Assembly: GCA_964196195.1 (NCBI GenBank)
Contig: CAXMSE010000103.1
Coordinates: 1 to 47,631 of the forward strand
Direction of reading: 5' to 3'
Source: OFTM10 sp964196195
GTDB taxonomy: Bacteria > Actinomycetota > Acidimicrobiia > Acidimicrobiales > Aldehydirespiratoraceae
Length of the DNA stretch: 47,631 nt
The notes beneath the pieces are model-generated. The model ran no database searches, was not told where the DNA came from, and saw nothing but the letters and a program-made list of their open reading frames with translations. The position numbers and the translations under genes are program-made. This document shows, piece after piece, positions 32,406 through 39,653 of this stretch; the stretch's first letter is position 1; every line of letters begins with the position of its first letter.

Positions 32406-33221
32406 ATGTTCCCCAGCAAGCTCTCCGCCGCGTCCTTCGCGGTCGTCGTTTCGATGATCGCGGCCGGCTGCGGTGGTGATGATCCGGTGTCGACGGCCGA
32501 TGACGGCACCGAGATGGAACTTGTCGACGACGCCGCTATGGATGACGACGATGCCATGTCCGACGGCATGGACATGGAAGAAGGCGACGCCGAGGAACAC
32601 GACCACGAAGCTGGTGTCACTACGGAGTGGCCGAGCGAGTTCGACGTGCCTACTGTCAACCTCGATGCAGTCGCCGAAGAGGGTGGTGTGGTCGAGCTAT
32701 CGATCGGAATCACCGGGTTCAGCATCGTCAGTGGCGATATCGGCGATGTGGGCACCAACGAAGGCCACGTCCACGTCTACGTCGACGGAGTCGACATGGG
32801 GATGTTCTTCGAGAGCGACGTTCGCCTCACCGGGGTGGCCCCTGGCCCCCACCAGCTGATGGTGGAACTATCAGCGGCTGACCATTCGGTGCTCGCGGTC
32901 GAAGGTTCTCCCCTCCGCTACATGTCAGAGATCGTCGTGCCTGGCGAGGTGGTGGAGGCCGATGTCGTGATCGATGTCGTGATCGACGAATCCGGCGACG
33001 TCGGCGACGTGATAGAGACCGAGGCGTCGATCGGCGACCTGGTGGAGATCAGGGTCGAGTCCGCGATCCTCGATGAACTCCACGTCCACGCCTACGACCA
33101 CACCCTCGATGTCGGTGGCGGCGATGTCGCGGTATTGCGGTTCGAGGCGCTCATCCCGGGTGTGTTCGAAGTGGAGCTTGAGGGTTCCGGGCGTCTGGTG
33201 ATCCAGCTCACCGTGTCGTAG
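32406..33221 (+). CDS. Secreted lipoprotein with cupredoxin-like C-terminal domain
   Basis: 271 residues from the ATG at 32406. Signal peptide FAVVVSMIAAGC gives a lipid-anchored protein. A linker at about residues 38-65 is rich in Met, Asp, Glu and His (MDDDDAMSDGMDMEEGD, then EEHDHEAG) and could bind copper. Residues 75-180 contain a domain with GHVHVYVDGVDMGMFF and PGPHQLMVELSAADHSVL. Residues about 200-271 resemble an EfeO-type cupredoxin domain (VEIRVESAILDELHVHAYDHTLDVGGGDVAVLRFEALIPGVFEVELEGSG), although the usual copper cysteine is missing. It may bind metal or stabilise a surface complex; its place between persulfide and SulP genes is suggestive only. Confidence 0.72.
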   Translation: MFPSKLSAASFAVVVSMIAAGCGGDDPVSTADDGTEMELVDDAAMDDDDAMSDGMDMEEGDAEEHDHEAGVTTEWPSEFDVPTVNLDAVAEEGGVVELSIGITGFSIVSGDIGDVGTNEGHVHVYVDGVDMGMFFESDVRLTGVAPGPHQLMVELSAADHSVLAVEGSPLRYMSEIVVPGEVVEADVVIDVVIDESGDVGDVIETEASIGDLVEIRVESAILDELHVHAYDHTLDVGGGDVAVLRFEALIPGVFEVELEGSGRLVIQLTVS

Positions 33222-33258
33222 GAGGACCACCAAGACCAGGTCCGCGTACAGTGGCGAG

Positions 33259-34788
33259 GTGACTCGGCCGTCGATGCGCTTCGCTCCCCCCAGCACCGGC
33301 GACCTGATCGCCGGTGTCTCGGTGGCTCTCGTGGTCATCCCCCAATCCCTGGCCTACGCCGAACTCGCTGGGCTTCCTGCTCAATACGGGCTTTTTGCGG
33401 CGGCGCTGCCTTCACTGCTGGCTGCTGCATTCGTGTCGTCTCCCTACCTCCAGACCGGCCCGGGTGCCCTCACCGCACTGCTCACCTTCGGAGCGCTCGA
33501 GAGCTTGGCCCGACCCCAGTCCACCGACTACATCGAGCTGGCGGCCCTACTCGCGGTGATGGTGGGGGTCATACGCATGACCCTCGGCCTGCTTCGCCTC
33601 GGTGGCGTGGCGTATCTGCTCTCGGACCCGGTGATGCTGGGCTTCACCAGCGGAGCGGCCGTGTTGATCGTGTCGTCCCAGCTCCCGAAGGTGTTCGATG
33701 TCGCTCCGGCGGGTGACGGAATCCTGCAAGACGCGTTCCATGTGCTCGTGAATCCGGGTGACTGGCACTGGGAGGCGCTCGCGTTCTCGGCATTGACTCT
33801 CGTGGCGGTCTTTGGGGGTCGGCGAGTCCACCGTTTCTTCCCTGGAGTGCTGCTGGCGGTCGCAGCCGGTGTGATCATCAGCATCGGCCTCGGCTACGAC
33901 GGATCGACCATTGGTGAACTCGGGGGCGGCTTCATACCGATCGGATTCGAGTTCCCGACGGGCTCGGTGGGCGATCTCGCCATCCCCGCGTTCGTGATCG
34001 CCCTGGTGGGGTTCGCCGAGCCTGCATCGATCGCCCGTAGTTTTGCCGCCGAGGAGCGGATGACCTGGAACGCAAACCGGGAGATGTTCGGCCAGGGAAT
34101 CGCCAACCTGGCCTCGGGTATCTCGGGCGCTTTCCCGGTGGGCGGCTCATTTGCGAGGAGCTCGCTCAATCGCATGGCGGGTGCCACCAGCCCCTGGGCC
34201 GGTGCGATCACCGGCGGGTTCGTCCTCGTCGCCCTGCCGTTCACGCCGCTGTTGGAGGAATTGCCGAGGGCGGTGCTCGGGGCGATAGTCGTCGGGGCGG
34301 TGTTCAAGCTTGCCAAGCTGGGTGAGCTCTACCATCTGGTCACCCAGAACAGGTTGCAGGCATTCGTCGGCATCGGCACGTTCGTCGCCACCCTTCTTTC
34401 TGCGCCCAGGGTCGAGCGTGGGGTGTTGGTCGGGATCGGACTGGCGTTGGCCGCCCATCTCTACCGAGAGATGAGCGTGTCCACCGAGAGCGTTCTCGAC
34501 GGCGACAAACTCACGGTCTCTCCCCAAGGCGTGCTCTGGTTCGCCTCCATCCCGCAGATCGAGCGACTCATTCGCTCCGAACTCGCCGCCCAACCCGACA
34601 TCGACCATGTCGTGATCGATCTCGGAGCGGTCGGTCGTCTCGACTACTCGGGCGCGGCTGCTCTCGGTCGCATCATCGAGGAGCTTCGTCGAGCCGAGGT
34701 GATCGTCGATGTGACCAACGTGAAGCCGGGCTCTGCTCGCGGCGTGCGTATTCATCTCCCCGACGCGGGGGAATCACCCCCCGACTGA
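33259..34788 (+). CDS. SulP family anion transporter with STAS domain
   Basis: 509 residues from a GTG at 33259. The SulP core begins DLIAGVSVALVVIPQSLAYAELAGLPAQYGLFAAALPSLLAAAF, followed by about ten membrane helices and motifs such as GAFPVGGSFARSSLNRMAGA. The C-terminal STAS domain (residues about 415-505) has the NTP-loop-like DLGAVGRLDYSGAAALGRIIEELRR. Substrates in the family include sulfate, bicarbonate and other anions; a sulfur oxyanion would fit the neighbouring CstB. TACAGT at 33247-33252 is a -10 box six bases before the GTG, so the mRNA may be leaderless. Confidence 0.93.
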   Translation: MTRPSMRFAPPSTGDLIAGVSVALVVIPQSLAYAELAGLPAQYGLFAAALPSLLAAAFVSSPYLQTGPGALTALLTFGALESLARPQSTDYIELAALLAVMVGVIRMTLGLLRLGGVAYLLSDPVMLGFTSGAAVLIVSSQLPKVFDVAPAGDGILQDAFHVLVNPGDWHWEALAFSALTLVAVFGGRRVHRFFPGVLLAVAAGVIISIGLGYDGSTIGELGGGFIPIGFEFPTGSVGDLAIPAFVIALVGFAEPASIARSFAAEERMTWNANREMFGQGIANLASGISGAFPVGGSFARSSLNRMAGATSPWAGAITGGFVLVALPFTPLLEELPRAVLGAIVVGAVFKLAKLGELYHLVTQNRLQAFVGIGTFVATLLSAPRVERGVLVGIGLALAAHLYREMSVSTESVLDGDKLTVSPQGVLWFASIPQIERLIRSELAAQPDIDHVVIDLGAVGRLDYSGAAALGRIIEELRRAEVIVDVTNVKPGSARGVRIHLPDAGESPPD

Positions 34789-34833
34789 GTCGCTGGTGGG
34801 AAGGACTGGCGAATTGTCGGGGTTTCTGGTGTC

Positions 34834-35541
34834 ATGGCGCTCGTGACGACTCGTTTGGGAACCCAGTTCTCTCGCTACGGCACCTGGTTGGCGTGCTGTC
34901 TGAGCCGCGGGCCGAAGGCCCCGCTCACCAAGGGCGACGTGGAAGACCTCGCGGCCGAGATGGGTGAAGACACCTACGCCGGGGGAACATTGGTCTTCCA
35001 GCGGGGTGATCCCGCCGCTCGCGTACACGTGGTGCGCTCCGGCACCATCGAGCTCTCCCGCACCATGAATGGTCGCCGGGTGATGCTGCAGCTCCTGCGC
35101 CCGGGCGATGTCTTCGGCGATGTGCCTGCTCTCCTCGGCGATGTCGAGCCCTTCGATGCCCGAGCGGTCAACGACGCCACCGTGCTGTCCATCGAATCCG
35201 GTGCCCTGATGGAGCTGCTCCAGAAGAGGCCCCACGTCGCCCATCGTTGGTTCGTGTCGCTCGCGGAACGAATGGCCGGTCTCCAGTCCCGTTTGGTCGA
35301 CCTTTTGGCGGGCGGGCTCGAGTCACAGGTTGCTTCGATCCTCTTGCGTGAAGCCGGCGACGGTGAGGATGTTCGGCTAACCCACGGCCAACTCGGTGAG
35401 ATGCTCGGTACGCCCAGGGCCAGCGTTCAACGTGTGCTCAAGTCGCTCGAAGCGGCCGGCCTGATCGTGTTGCATTATCGCCGTATCGAACTCGCCGACT
35501 CGACGGGGCTTCTCTCATTGGTGGTCGAGGAGGAGGAGTGA
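34834..35541 (+). CDS. Crp/Fnr family transcriptional regulator
   Basis: 235 residues. A cyclic-nucleotide-binding-like beta barrel (residues 30-150: GTLVFQRGDPAARVHVVRSGTIELSRT, RPGDVFGDVPALLGD) precedes a winged helix (VRLTHGQLGEMLGTPRASVQRVLKSLEAAGLIVLHYRRIEL). Two adjacent cysteines (LACCLSRG, about residue 21) at the N-terminus might act as a redox or metal site, but there is no FNR-type four-cysteine set. It overlaps the patatin gene by four bases (GTGA). The palindrome at 36387-36404 is a likely target. Confidence 0.9.
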   Translation: MALVTTRLGTQFSRYGTWLACCLSRGPKAPLTKGDVEDLAAEMGEDTYAGGTLVFQRGDPAARVHVVRSGTIELSRTMNGRRVMLQLLRPGDVFGDVPALLGDVEPFDARAVNDATVLSIESGALMELLQKRPHVAHRWFVSLAERMAGLQSRLVDLLAGGLESQVASILLREAGDGEDVRLTHGQLGEMLGTPRASVQRVLKSLEAAGLIVLHYRRIELADSTGLLSLVVEEEE

Positions 35542-36386
35542 CCGTCGCCTTCGTCCTGTCCGGTGGTGCCAGCCTCGGTGCCATCCAGGTGGGGATGGCG
35601 AAGGCGCTGGAGGCGGAGGGAGTAAGGCCCGACCTGATCATCGGCACATCGGTCGGGGCGATCAACGGGGGATGGTTGGCCGGTGGAGGCGGTCCCGGCG
35701 AGCTCGACCAGATCTGGCGGTCGCTGCGGCGTTCGGATTTGTTCCCGATGCGCCCCCTTCACGGGTTGCGGGCGTTCACCGGCCGGGCGAGCAACCTCGT
35801 TCCCAATGCCCGGCTGCGCCGCCTACTCACGAGTCACCTCACTTTCGCCCGCCTCGAGGATGCGGCGGTACCCCTCGTCGTCGTGGCCGCGGATGCCCAG
35901 TCGGGACGAGAGGTTCTTCTCCGTGAAGGCCCGGCGGTGGATGCCATTCTCGCCAGCTCGGCCCTACCCGCGGTGTTTCCGCCGGTGCTGATCGGTGATC
36001 GTCTCCTCATCGATGGCGGAGTCGTCAACAACACGCCGATCAGCACGGCGATCGATGCGGGCGCCACCGAGGTGTGGGTGCTCTCCACCGGCTACTCCTG
36101 TGCCCTCCCTGCCCCACCCACAACAGCGGTGAGCATGGCGATGCATGCGGTGGCATTGCTGGTGCAGCAACGGCTCGTGCTCGAGACCAGGTCTCGCAGC
36201 TATCCGGTGCCGGTGAATCTGGTGCCCCCTCCCTGTCCGATTTCGGTGACTCCCACCGATTTCAGTCACACTGATGAGCTGATCGACAGGGCGGAGGCGG
36301 GAACCCGCCAGTGGCTAAGCAACGGGTGTCTTCACGCCATGCCCTTGTTGCCCGACGCCCACGCCCACGTGCATCACGGGGATTGA
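35538..36386 (+). CDS. Patatin-like phospholipase
   Basis: 282 residues from a GTG at 35538. Patatin/RssA features are complete: oxyanion hole GGASLGA, nucleophile motif GTSVG (Ser at about residue 38), AVFPPVLIGDRLLIDGGVVNNTPIS with the catalytic Asp in DGG. These enzymes are Ser/Asp-dyad lipases acting on acyl esters. There is no signal peptide, so it acts in the cytoplasm or at the inner membrane face. It is co-translated with the Crp/Fnr regulator. Confidence 0.92.
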   Translation: MTVAFVLSGGASLGAIQVGMAKALEAEGVRPDLIIGTSVGAINGGWLAGGGGPGELDQIWRSLRRSDLFPMRPLHGLRAFTGRASNLVPNARLRRLLTSHLTFARLEDAAVPLVVVAADAQSGREVLLREGPAVDAILASSALPAVFPPVLIGDRLLIDGGVVNNTPISTAIDAGATEVWVLSTGYSCALPAPPTTAVSMAMHAVALLVQQRLVLETRSRSYPVPVNLVPPPCPISVTPTDFSHTDELIDRAEAGTRQWLSNGCLHAMPLLPDAHAHVHHGD

Positions 36387-36404
36387 TTGCCACATATGTC
36401 GCAA
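36387..36404 (+). promoter_or_regulatory. Crp/Fnr-like palindromic site
   Basis: TTGCCACATATGTCGCAA: 16 of 18 positions are symmetrical (TTGC-x-ACATATGT-x-GCAA). It begins right after the patatin stop codon and lies about 150 bases ahead of the two membrane-protein genes. The TTGC...GCAA half-sites, seven bases from centre, resemble the TTGAT...ATCAA and TGTGA...TCACA layouts of Fnr/Crp proteins, and a Crp/Fnr regulator is encoded just upstream. Binding is inferred. Confidence 0.6.
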
Positions 36405-36473
36405 TAGCGGCAATTGGTGGACTGAAGTGCTGTTTTCTTACTCGTAGGTCCTCGTTGGGGGACATCGACACGA

Positions 36474-36521
36474 GGGGGCCCGGCTTGGGTGCCCGAACAG
36501 CAGGGGAGCCCCAGGGCCCCC
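36474..36521 (+). promoter_or_regulatory. Structured leader upstream of the membrane-protein pair
   Basis: GGGGGCCC (36474-36481) pairs perfectly with GGGCCCCC (36514-36521). The 32-base interior holds a second hairpin, GGGG-AG-CCCC (36503-36512), and a small GGG-TG-CCC. The structure ends seven bases before the AAGGAGA ribosome site at about 36528. Such a strong GC stem could be an attenuator or could stabilise the mRNA. I do not recognise a known riboswitch class. Confidence 0.4.
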
Positions 36522-36539
36522 GAGAACAAGGAGAAAGTT

Positions 36540-37493
36540 ATGACAGCAGCGCTGCGACTTGCCTCCCGGCCCGGACCGGCCGTGGACGGCTCGCAACCAT
36601 CGAAATACCGCACCGTTGGTATCGCCCTGGCCTTTGTTGGCCTAATGGGCGCCACCGCATCGGTGATAGCGAACTTTGTGGCCGCCGACGGGATCGACGC
36701 CCAGAACTCCTACGCCGAAACGCTGGCGTGGACGTTCGGACTCTCGATCTTCTCGTTCGGAATGATCAAGATTGCCATCGGCATCATTCTGATGGGCATC
36801 ATCGTGCGCCTCTGGCACCGAGTGGATGCCATCAAGGAGGCCGTCGGAGTACTGCACGGCCACAGTGAGGACGGCCCCCGGGTAGTTTCCGGTGATGTAG
36901 ACACCGACTGGGGTGCAGCCACGGTCGGCGAAAAGCCACCGGAGCTCCTGCCCATTCACAAGATGGCCCGTCTCATGTGGAAGCCGATGCTGGCCATGGG
37001 GGCGATGGCGCTCACCACCGGGCTGATCAGCTCGCTCGTGTGGGCCGACAAGACTCCCGGCAGCGAAGGGGCCCGAGAGGCACTGGCTTTCACCCAGGGC
37101 GTCGAGTTCCTCGGAGAAACCTTGCTCCTTTCGGGGATCGCCTTCCTTCTCGGAACGATCATGGCTGGCCTTCGCGAAGGCGGCGGTGAGGTTCAGTCGA
37201 GTCTCGGCATCCCGGTGATCACCCTGAAGATGCCGACCATTGCCAAGGCATTTGTCGGGCTCATGATGATGGGATTGATGGTTGGCATCGCCCAGTTCGT
37301 CGGCTATCTGATCATGATCGGCAAGTCCGACGACCCCGCCAGCTTCTCGACCTGGGGCAACTTCCTCGGCCCGTTCCGTGAGCTCGGCCTCGGGCTGATC
37401 CTCGCCGGCATCGTTCTGGCCCTCGTCACCATCGGCAATGTCCTGGCCTTCCAGTTCAGCCGTGTCAAGTCAATCGTTCGCACCGGTTACTGA
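36540..37493 (+). CDS. Multi-pass membrane protein of unknown family (paralogue A)
   Basis: 317 residues from the ATG at 36540, with AAGGAGA before it. About seven hydrophobic segments, for example TVGIALAFVGLMGATASVIANFV, IFSFGMIKIAIGIILMGIIVRLW, MLAMGAMALTTGLISSLVW, LLLSGIAFLLGTIMAGL, AFVGLMMMGLMVGIAQFVGYLIM and LGLGLILAGIVLALVTIGNVL. It shares the block REGGGEVQSSLGIPVITLKMPTIAKAFVGLMMMGLM with the next gene (RKGGGEVQNVAGSPVQTLAMPPTAKAMLGFMMMGMM). The N-terminal part looks like an extra two-to-three-helix unit. I do not recognise the family; no cofactor motif is evident. Confidence 0.8.
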   Translation: MTAALRLASRPGPAVDGSQPSKYRTVGIALAFVGLMGATASVIANFVAADGIDAQNSYAETLAWTFGLSIFSFGMIKIAIGIILMGIIVRLWHRVDAIKEAVGVLHGHSEDGPRVVSGDVDTDWGAATVGEKPPELLPIHKMARLMWKPMLAMGAMALTTGLISSLVWADKTPGSEGAREALAFTQGVEFLGETLLLSGIAFLLGTIMAGLREGGGEVQSSLGIPVITLKMPTIAKAFVGLMMMGLMVGIAQFVGYLIMIGKSDDPASFSTWGNFLGPFRELGLGLILAGIVLALVTIGNVLAFQFSRVKSIVRTGY

Positions 37494-37521
37494 GCCGGAC
37501 AAGAGATCACGAAAGAGAATC

Positions 37522-38196
37522 ATGGCAACTCAAACTCAAACCGCCAAGAAGGCCACAGTTCCGAAGACGGAGCGGCCCGATGGCTTCCAAATCACGACCA
37601 CCGAAGATTCCCCGGGCTACAACGCCCCCCAGCGAATGGGCCGCAAGCTGTGGCTCCCCATGTTTGCCCTGGCGCTGATGGGCTGGACCGTCGGGATCAT
37701 CCTGGCCGCCGTCGAAGCGGGCACCGCCCGCAGCGACGTCGACACCCTCCAGGACCTCGGCCATCTCGTGCCGGCGTTCATGTTCATCGGCTTCCTCGGC
37801 GTGTTCGCGTCGATCAGCTTCGCTGTGGCTCGGATCCTCGGAGCCTTCCGCAAGGGCGGTGGTGAGGTCCAGAACGTCGCCGGTTCGCCGGTGCAGACCC
37901 TCGCCATGCCGCCCACCGCCAAGGCGATGCTCGGCTTCATGATGATGGGGATGATGGTGATGGCCGCCGGCATCGTGGTGAACTTCATCGGCGCCGGTTC
38001 CTATGACGGGAGCACCGCTGCTGACATCATCGACTCGTCGTCGCTCGGCGTGTTGAGCGCTGGCCTGCGTCGGATGGGCGTGGCCCTCTACCTCACAGGT
38101 ATCGCCTTGGGTCTCGGCACCATCATCGAGGTGTTGCGGTTCCAGTCGATCCGGATCCGTGAGGTGGCCATCCAGCACGGACACCAGCACAACTGA
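37522..38196 (+). CDS. Multi-pass membrane protein of unknown family (paralogue B)
   Basis: 224 residues from the ATG at 37522, 28 bases after paralogue A. Residues 1-45 are hydrophilic; then about five hydrophobic segments follow (LWLPMFALALMGWTVGIILAAV, LVPAFMFIGFLGVFASISFAV, AMLGFMMMGMMVMAAGIVVNFI, MGVALYLTGIALGLGTIIEVL). The central GGGEVQ...PVQTLAMPPTAKA loop is shared with paralogue A, so the two probably arose by duplication and may form a heteromeric complex. The tail ends with a His-rich HGHQHN. Function is unknown. Confidence 0.8.
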   Translation: MATQTQTAKKATVPKTERPDGFQITTTEDSPGYNAPQRMGRKLWLPMFALALMGWTVGIILAAVEAGTARSDVDTLQDLGHLVPAFMFIGFLGVFASISFAVARILGAFRKGGGEVQNVAGSPVQTLAMPPTAKAMLGFMMMGMMVMAAGIVVNFIGAGSYDGSTAADIIDSSSLGVLSAGLRRMGVALYLTGIALGLGTIIEVLRFQSIRIREVAIQHGHQHN

Positions 38197-38210
38197 GTGC
38201 TGCTCCTCGC

Positions 38211-38267
38211 CTGATCACTGATCAGGATCCCGATGCGGAGGCCCGACTGCAATAGCGGTCGGGCCTC
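38211..38267. terminator. Bidirectional transcription terminator
   Basis: A ten-base perfect stem GAGGCCCGAC (38238-38247) / GTCGGGCCTC (38258-38267) with a ten-base loop, preceded by another inverted repeat CTGATCA-C-TGATCAG (38211-38225). It fills the 86-base gap between two convergent genes (paralogue B and the thiolase) and could stop transcription from both sides. No long T-run is present, as is common in high-GC actinobacteria. Confidence 0.75.
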
Positions 38268-38282
38268 TCCGCGCGTCAGGCC

Positions 38283-39506
38283 TCAGAGTGCTTCCACCAC
38301 GAAGCATGCTGTGGTGGCTGTGCTCCCCCCGATGTTGAGGGTGGCGGCACGCCGGGCACCGTCGACCTGATAATCACCCGCAGTGGCGGAGACCTGCTTC
38401 GCCGCGTCGAGCAGCATTCGGGCACCCGTGGCCCCAACCGGGTGGCCCCCACCGATGAGGCCGCCGCTCGGGTTCACGGGAATCCTGCCTTCGCGCTCGA
38501 GCGAGCCGTCCTCCACCGCCTTCCAGCTCTCACCCGGCGCGGTGATCCCGAAGTGGTCGATGGCCATGTATTCCGATGGTGTCATGCAGTCGTGGGTCTC
38601 GATCAGGTCGAGTTCGTCGACACCGCCGATGCCGGCCCGACCGAACGCATCGGTGATGGCCTGGCGCACATGCGGCATCACGTAGACGTCGTCGGCGGAG
38701 CGCTCCAACTTCTGGTCGATCGGTAGGCCGACGGTGCTGTGGCCCCAACCCGCGATCCGCGCCCTTCCCGCGGCCGCGTGACCGCTCGACTCGAGCCAGC
38801 GATCAGACACCAGAACCACCCCGGCGGCACCGTCGGTGATTTGGGTGACGTCGTTGCGACGGAGCCGGCCGTGAACCACCGGGTTGACGTGGTCGTCGGT
38901 GCCGAAGGAGTCGGAGGTGAACTTCCAATCGCGGGTCTGGGCATTGGGGTTGTCCTTGGCATTTCGCAGATTGATCTCGCCGATTGCTCGAAGGTGGGCA
39001 TCGTCGATACCGAAACGGGCGTCGTATTCCTCGGCGACCCGGTCGAAGGCGTAGGGCCAGAAGAAGTCGATGCCGTCGGTTTCGCGACCCACCCACGCGG
39101 CTGCTGTCTGGATACCGGCGGCTTGGGCGCCGGGCATGTTCTTTTCCTGCTCCACGCCGAGTACGAGAACGCAGCCGTAGCGGCCTGCTTCGATCTCGGC
39201 CATGGCCGACAGGACGGCCATTGAAGCTGATGCACAAGCTGCTTCGTGGCGCATGCTCGGCACGCCCCACAGCTCGGGGATAACGGTGGCCGGCATTGCG
39301 CCGAGATGGCCCTGGCCGTTGTAGAGCTGCCCGAAGGCGTTACCTACGTGGATGCTCTCGATCTGGCCGGGCCCGACGCCCGAATCGTCGAGGGTGGCGG
39401 TGATCGCCTCACGAACGAGGTCGGCAACATCGCGGCCGGTCTTGGCGATGTTCACCGCGAAGTCGGTCTGATGGCCGCCAAGGATCGTGATGCTCGTATC
39501 CGTCAC
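38283..39506 (-). CDS. Thiolase family protein (acetyl-CoA acetyltransferase / SCP-x-like)
   Basis: 407 residues from the GTG at 39506; the frame is open much farther upstream but only as antisense of the carotenoid oxygenase gene. The acyl-accepting cysteine is Cys91 (MRHEAACASASMAVLSAM), and the C-terminal motifs are NPSGGLIGGGHPVGATGAR and TLNIGGSTATTACFV. Middle motifs include DAFGRAGIGGVDELDLIETHDCMTPSEYMAI. The SCP-x-like layout is common in sterol and branched-chain acyl degradation of actinobacteria, and the last catalytic Cys of classical thiolases is not obvious. Substrate unknown. Confidence 0.9.
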   Translation of the reverse strand: MTDTSITILGGHQTDFAVNIAKTGRDVADLVREAITATLDDSGVGPGQIESIHVGNAFGQLYNGQGHLGAMPATVIPELWGVPSMRHEAACASASMAVLSAMAEIEAGRYGCVLVLGVEQEKNMPGAQAAGIQTAAAWVGRETDGIDFFWPYAFDRVAEEYDARFGIDDAHLRAIGEINLRNAKDNPNAQTRDWKFTSDSFGTDDHVNPVVHGRLRRNDVTQITDGAAGVVLVSDRWLESSGHAAAGRARIAGWGHSTVGLPIDQKLERSADDVYVMPHVRQAITDAFGRAGIGGVDELDLIETHDCMTPSEYMAIDHFGITAPGESWKAVEDGSLEREGRIPVNPSGGLIGGGHPVGATGARMLLDAAKQVSATAGDYQVDGARRAATLNIGGSTATTACFVVEAL

Positions 39507-39653
39507 GGCTCGGCCCCCTGTCGGGTGTGAGCATGCCAGAGATACCGTGCCAGGCACTACTCGTGCCGGTTGGTCGAGGAGAGCACAGCTCGTCGCGCGC
39601 GGCCTAGTTTCTGGGGGTAAGAGTGGCAAGACACTGAGCCGAGGAGGAATCAC

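Noticed and set aside
36311..36868. 185-codon frame over the leader and start of membrane protein A
   Set aside because: Arg/Gly-rich translation without features, in another frame from the clear membrane protein.
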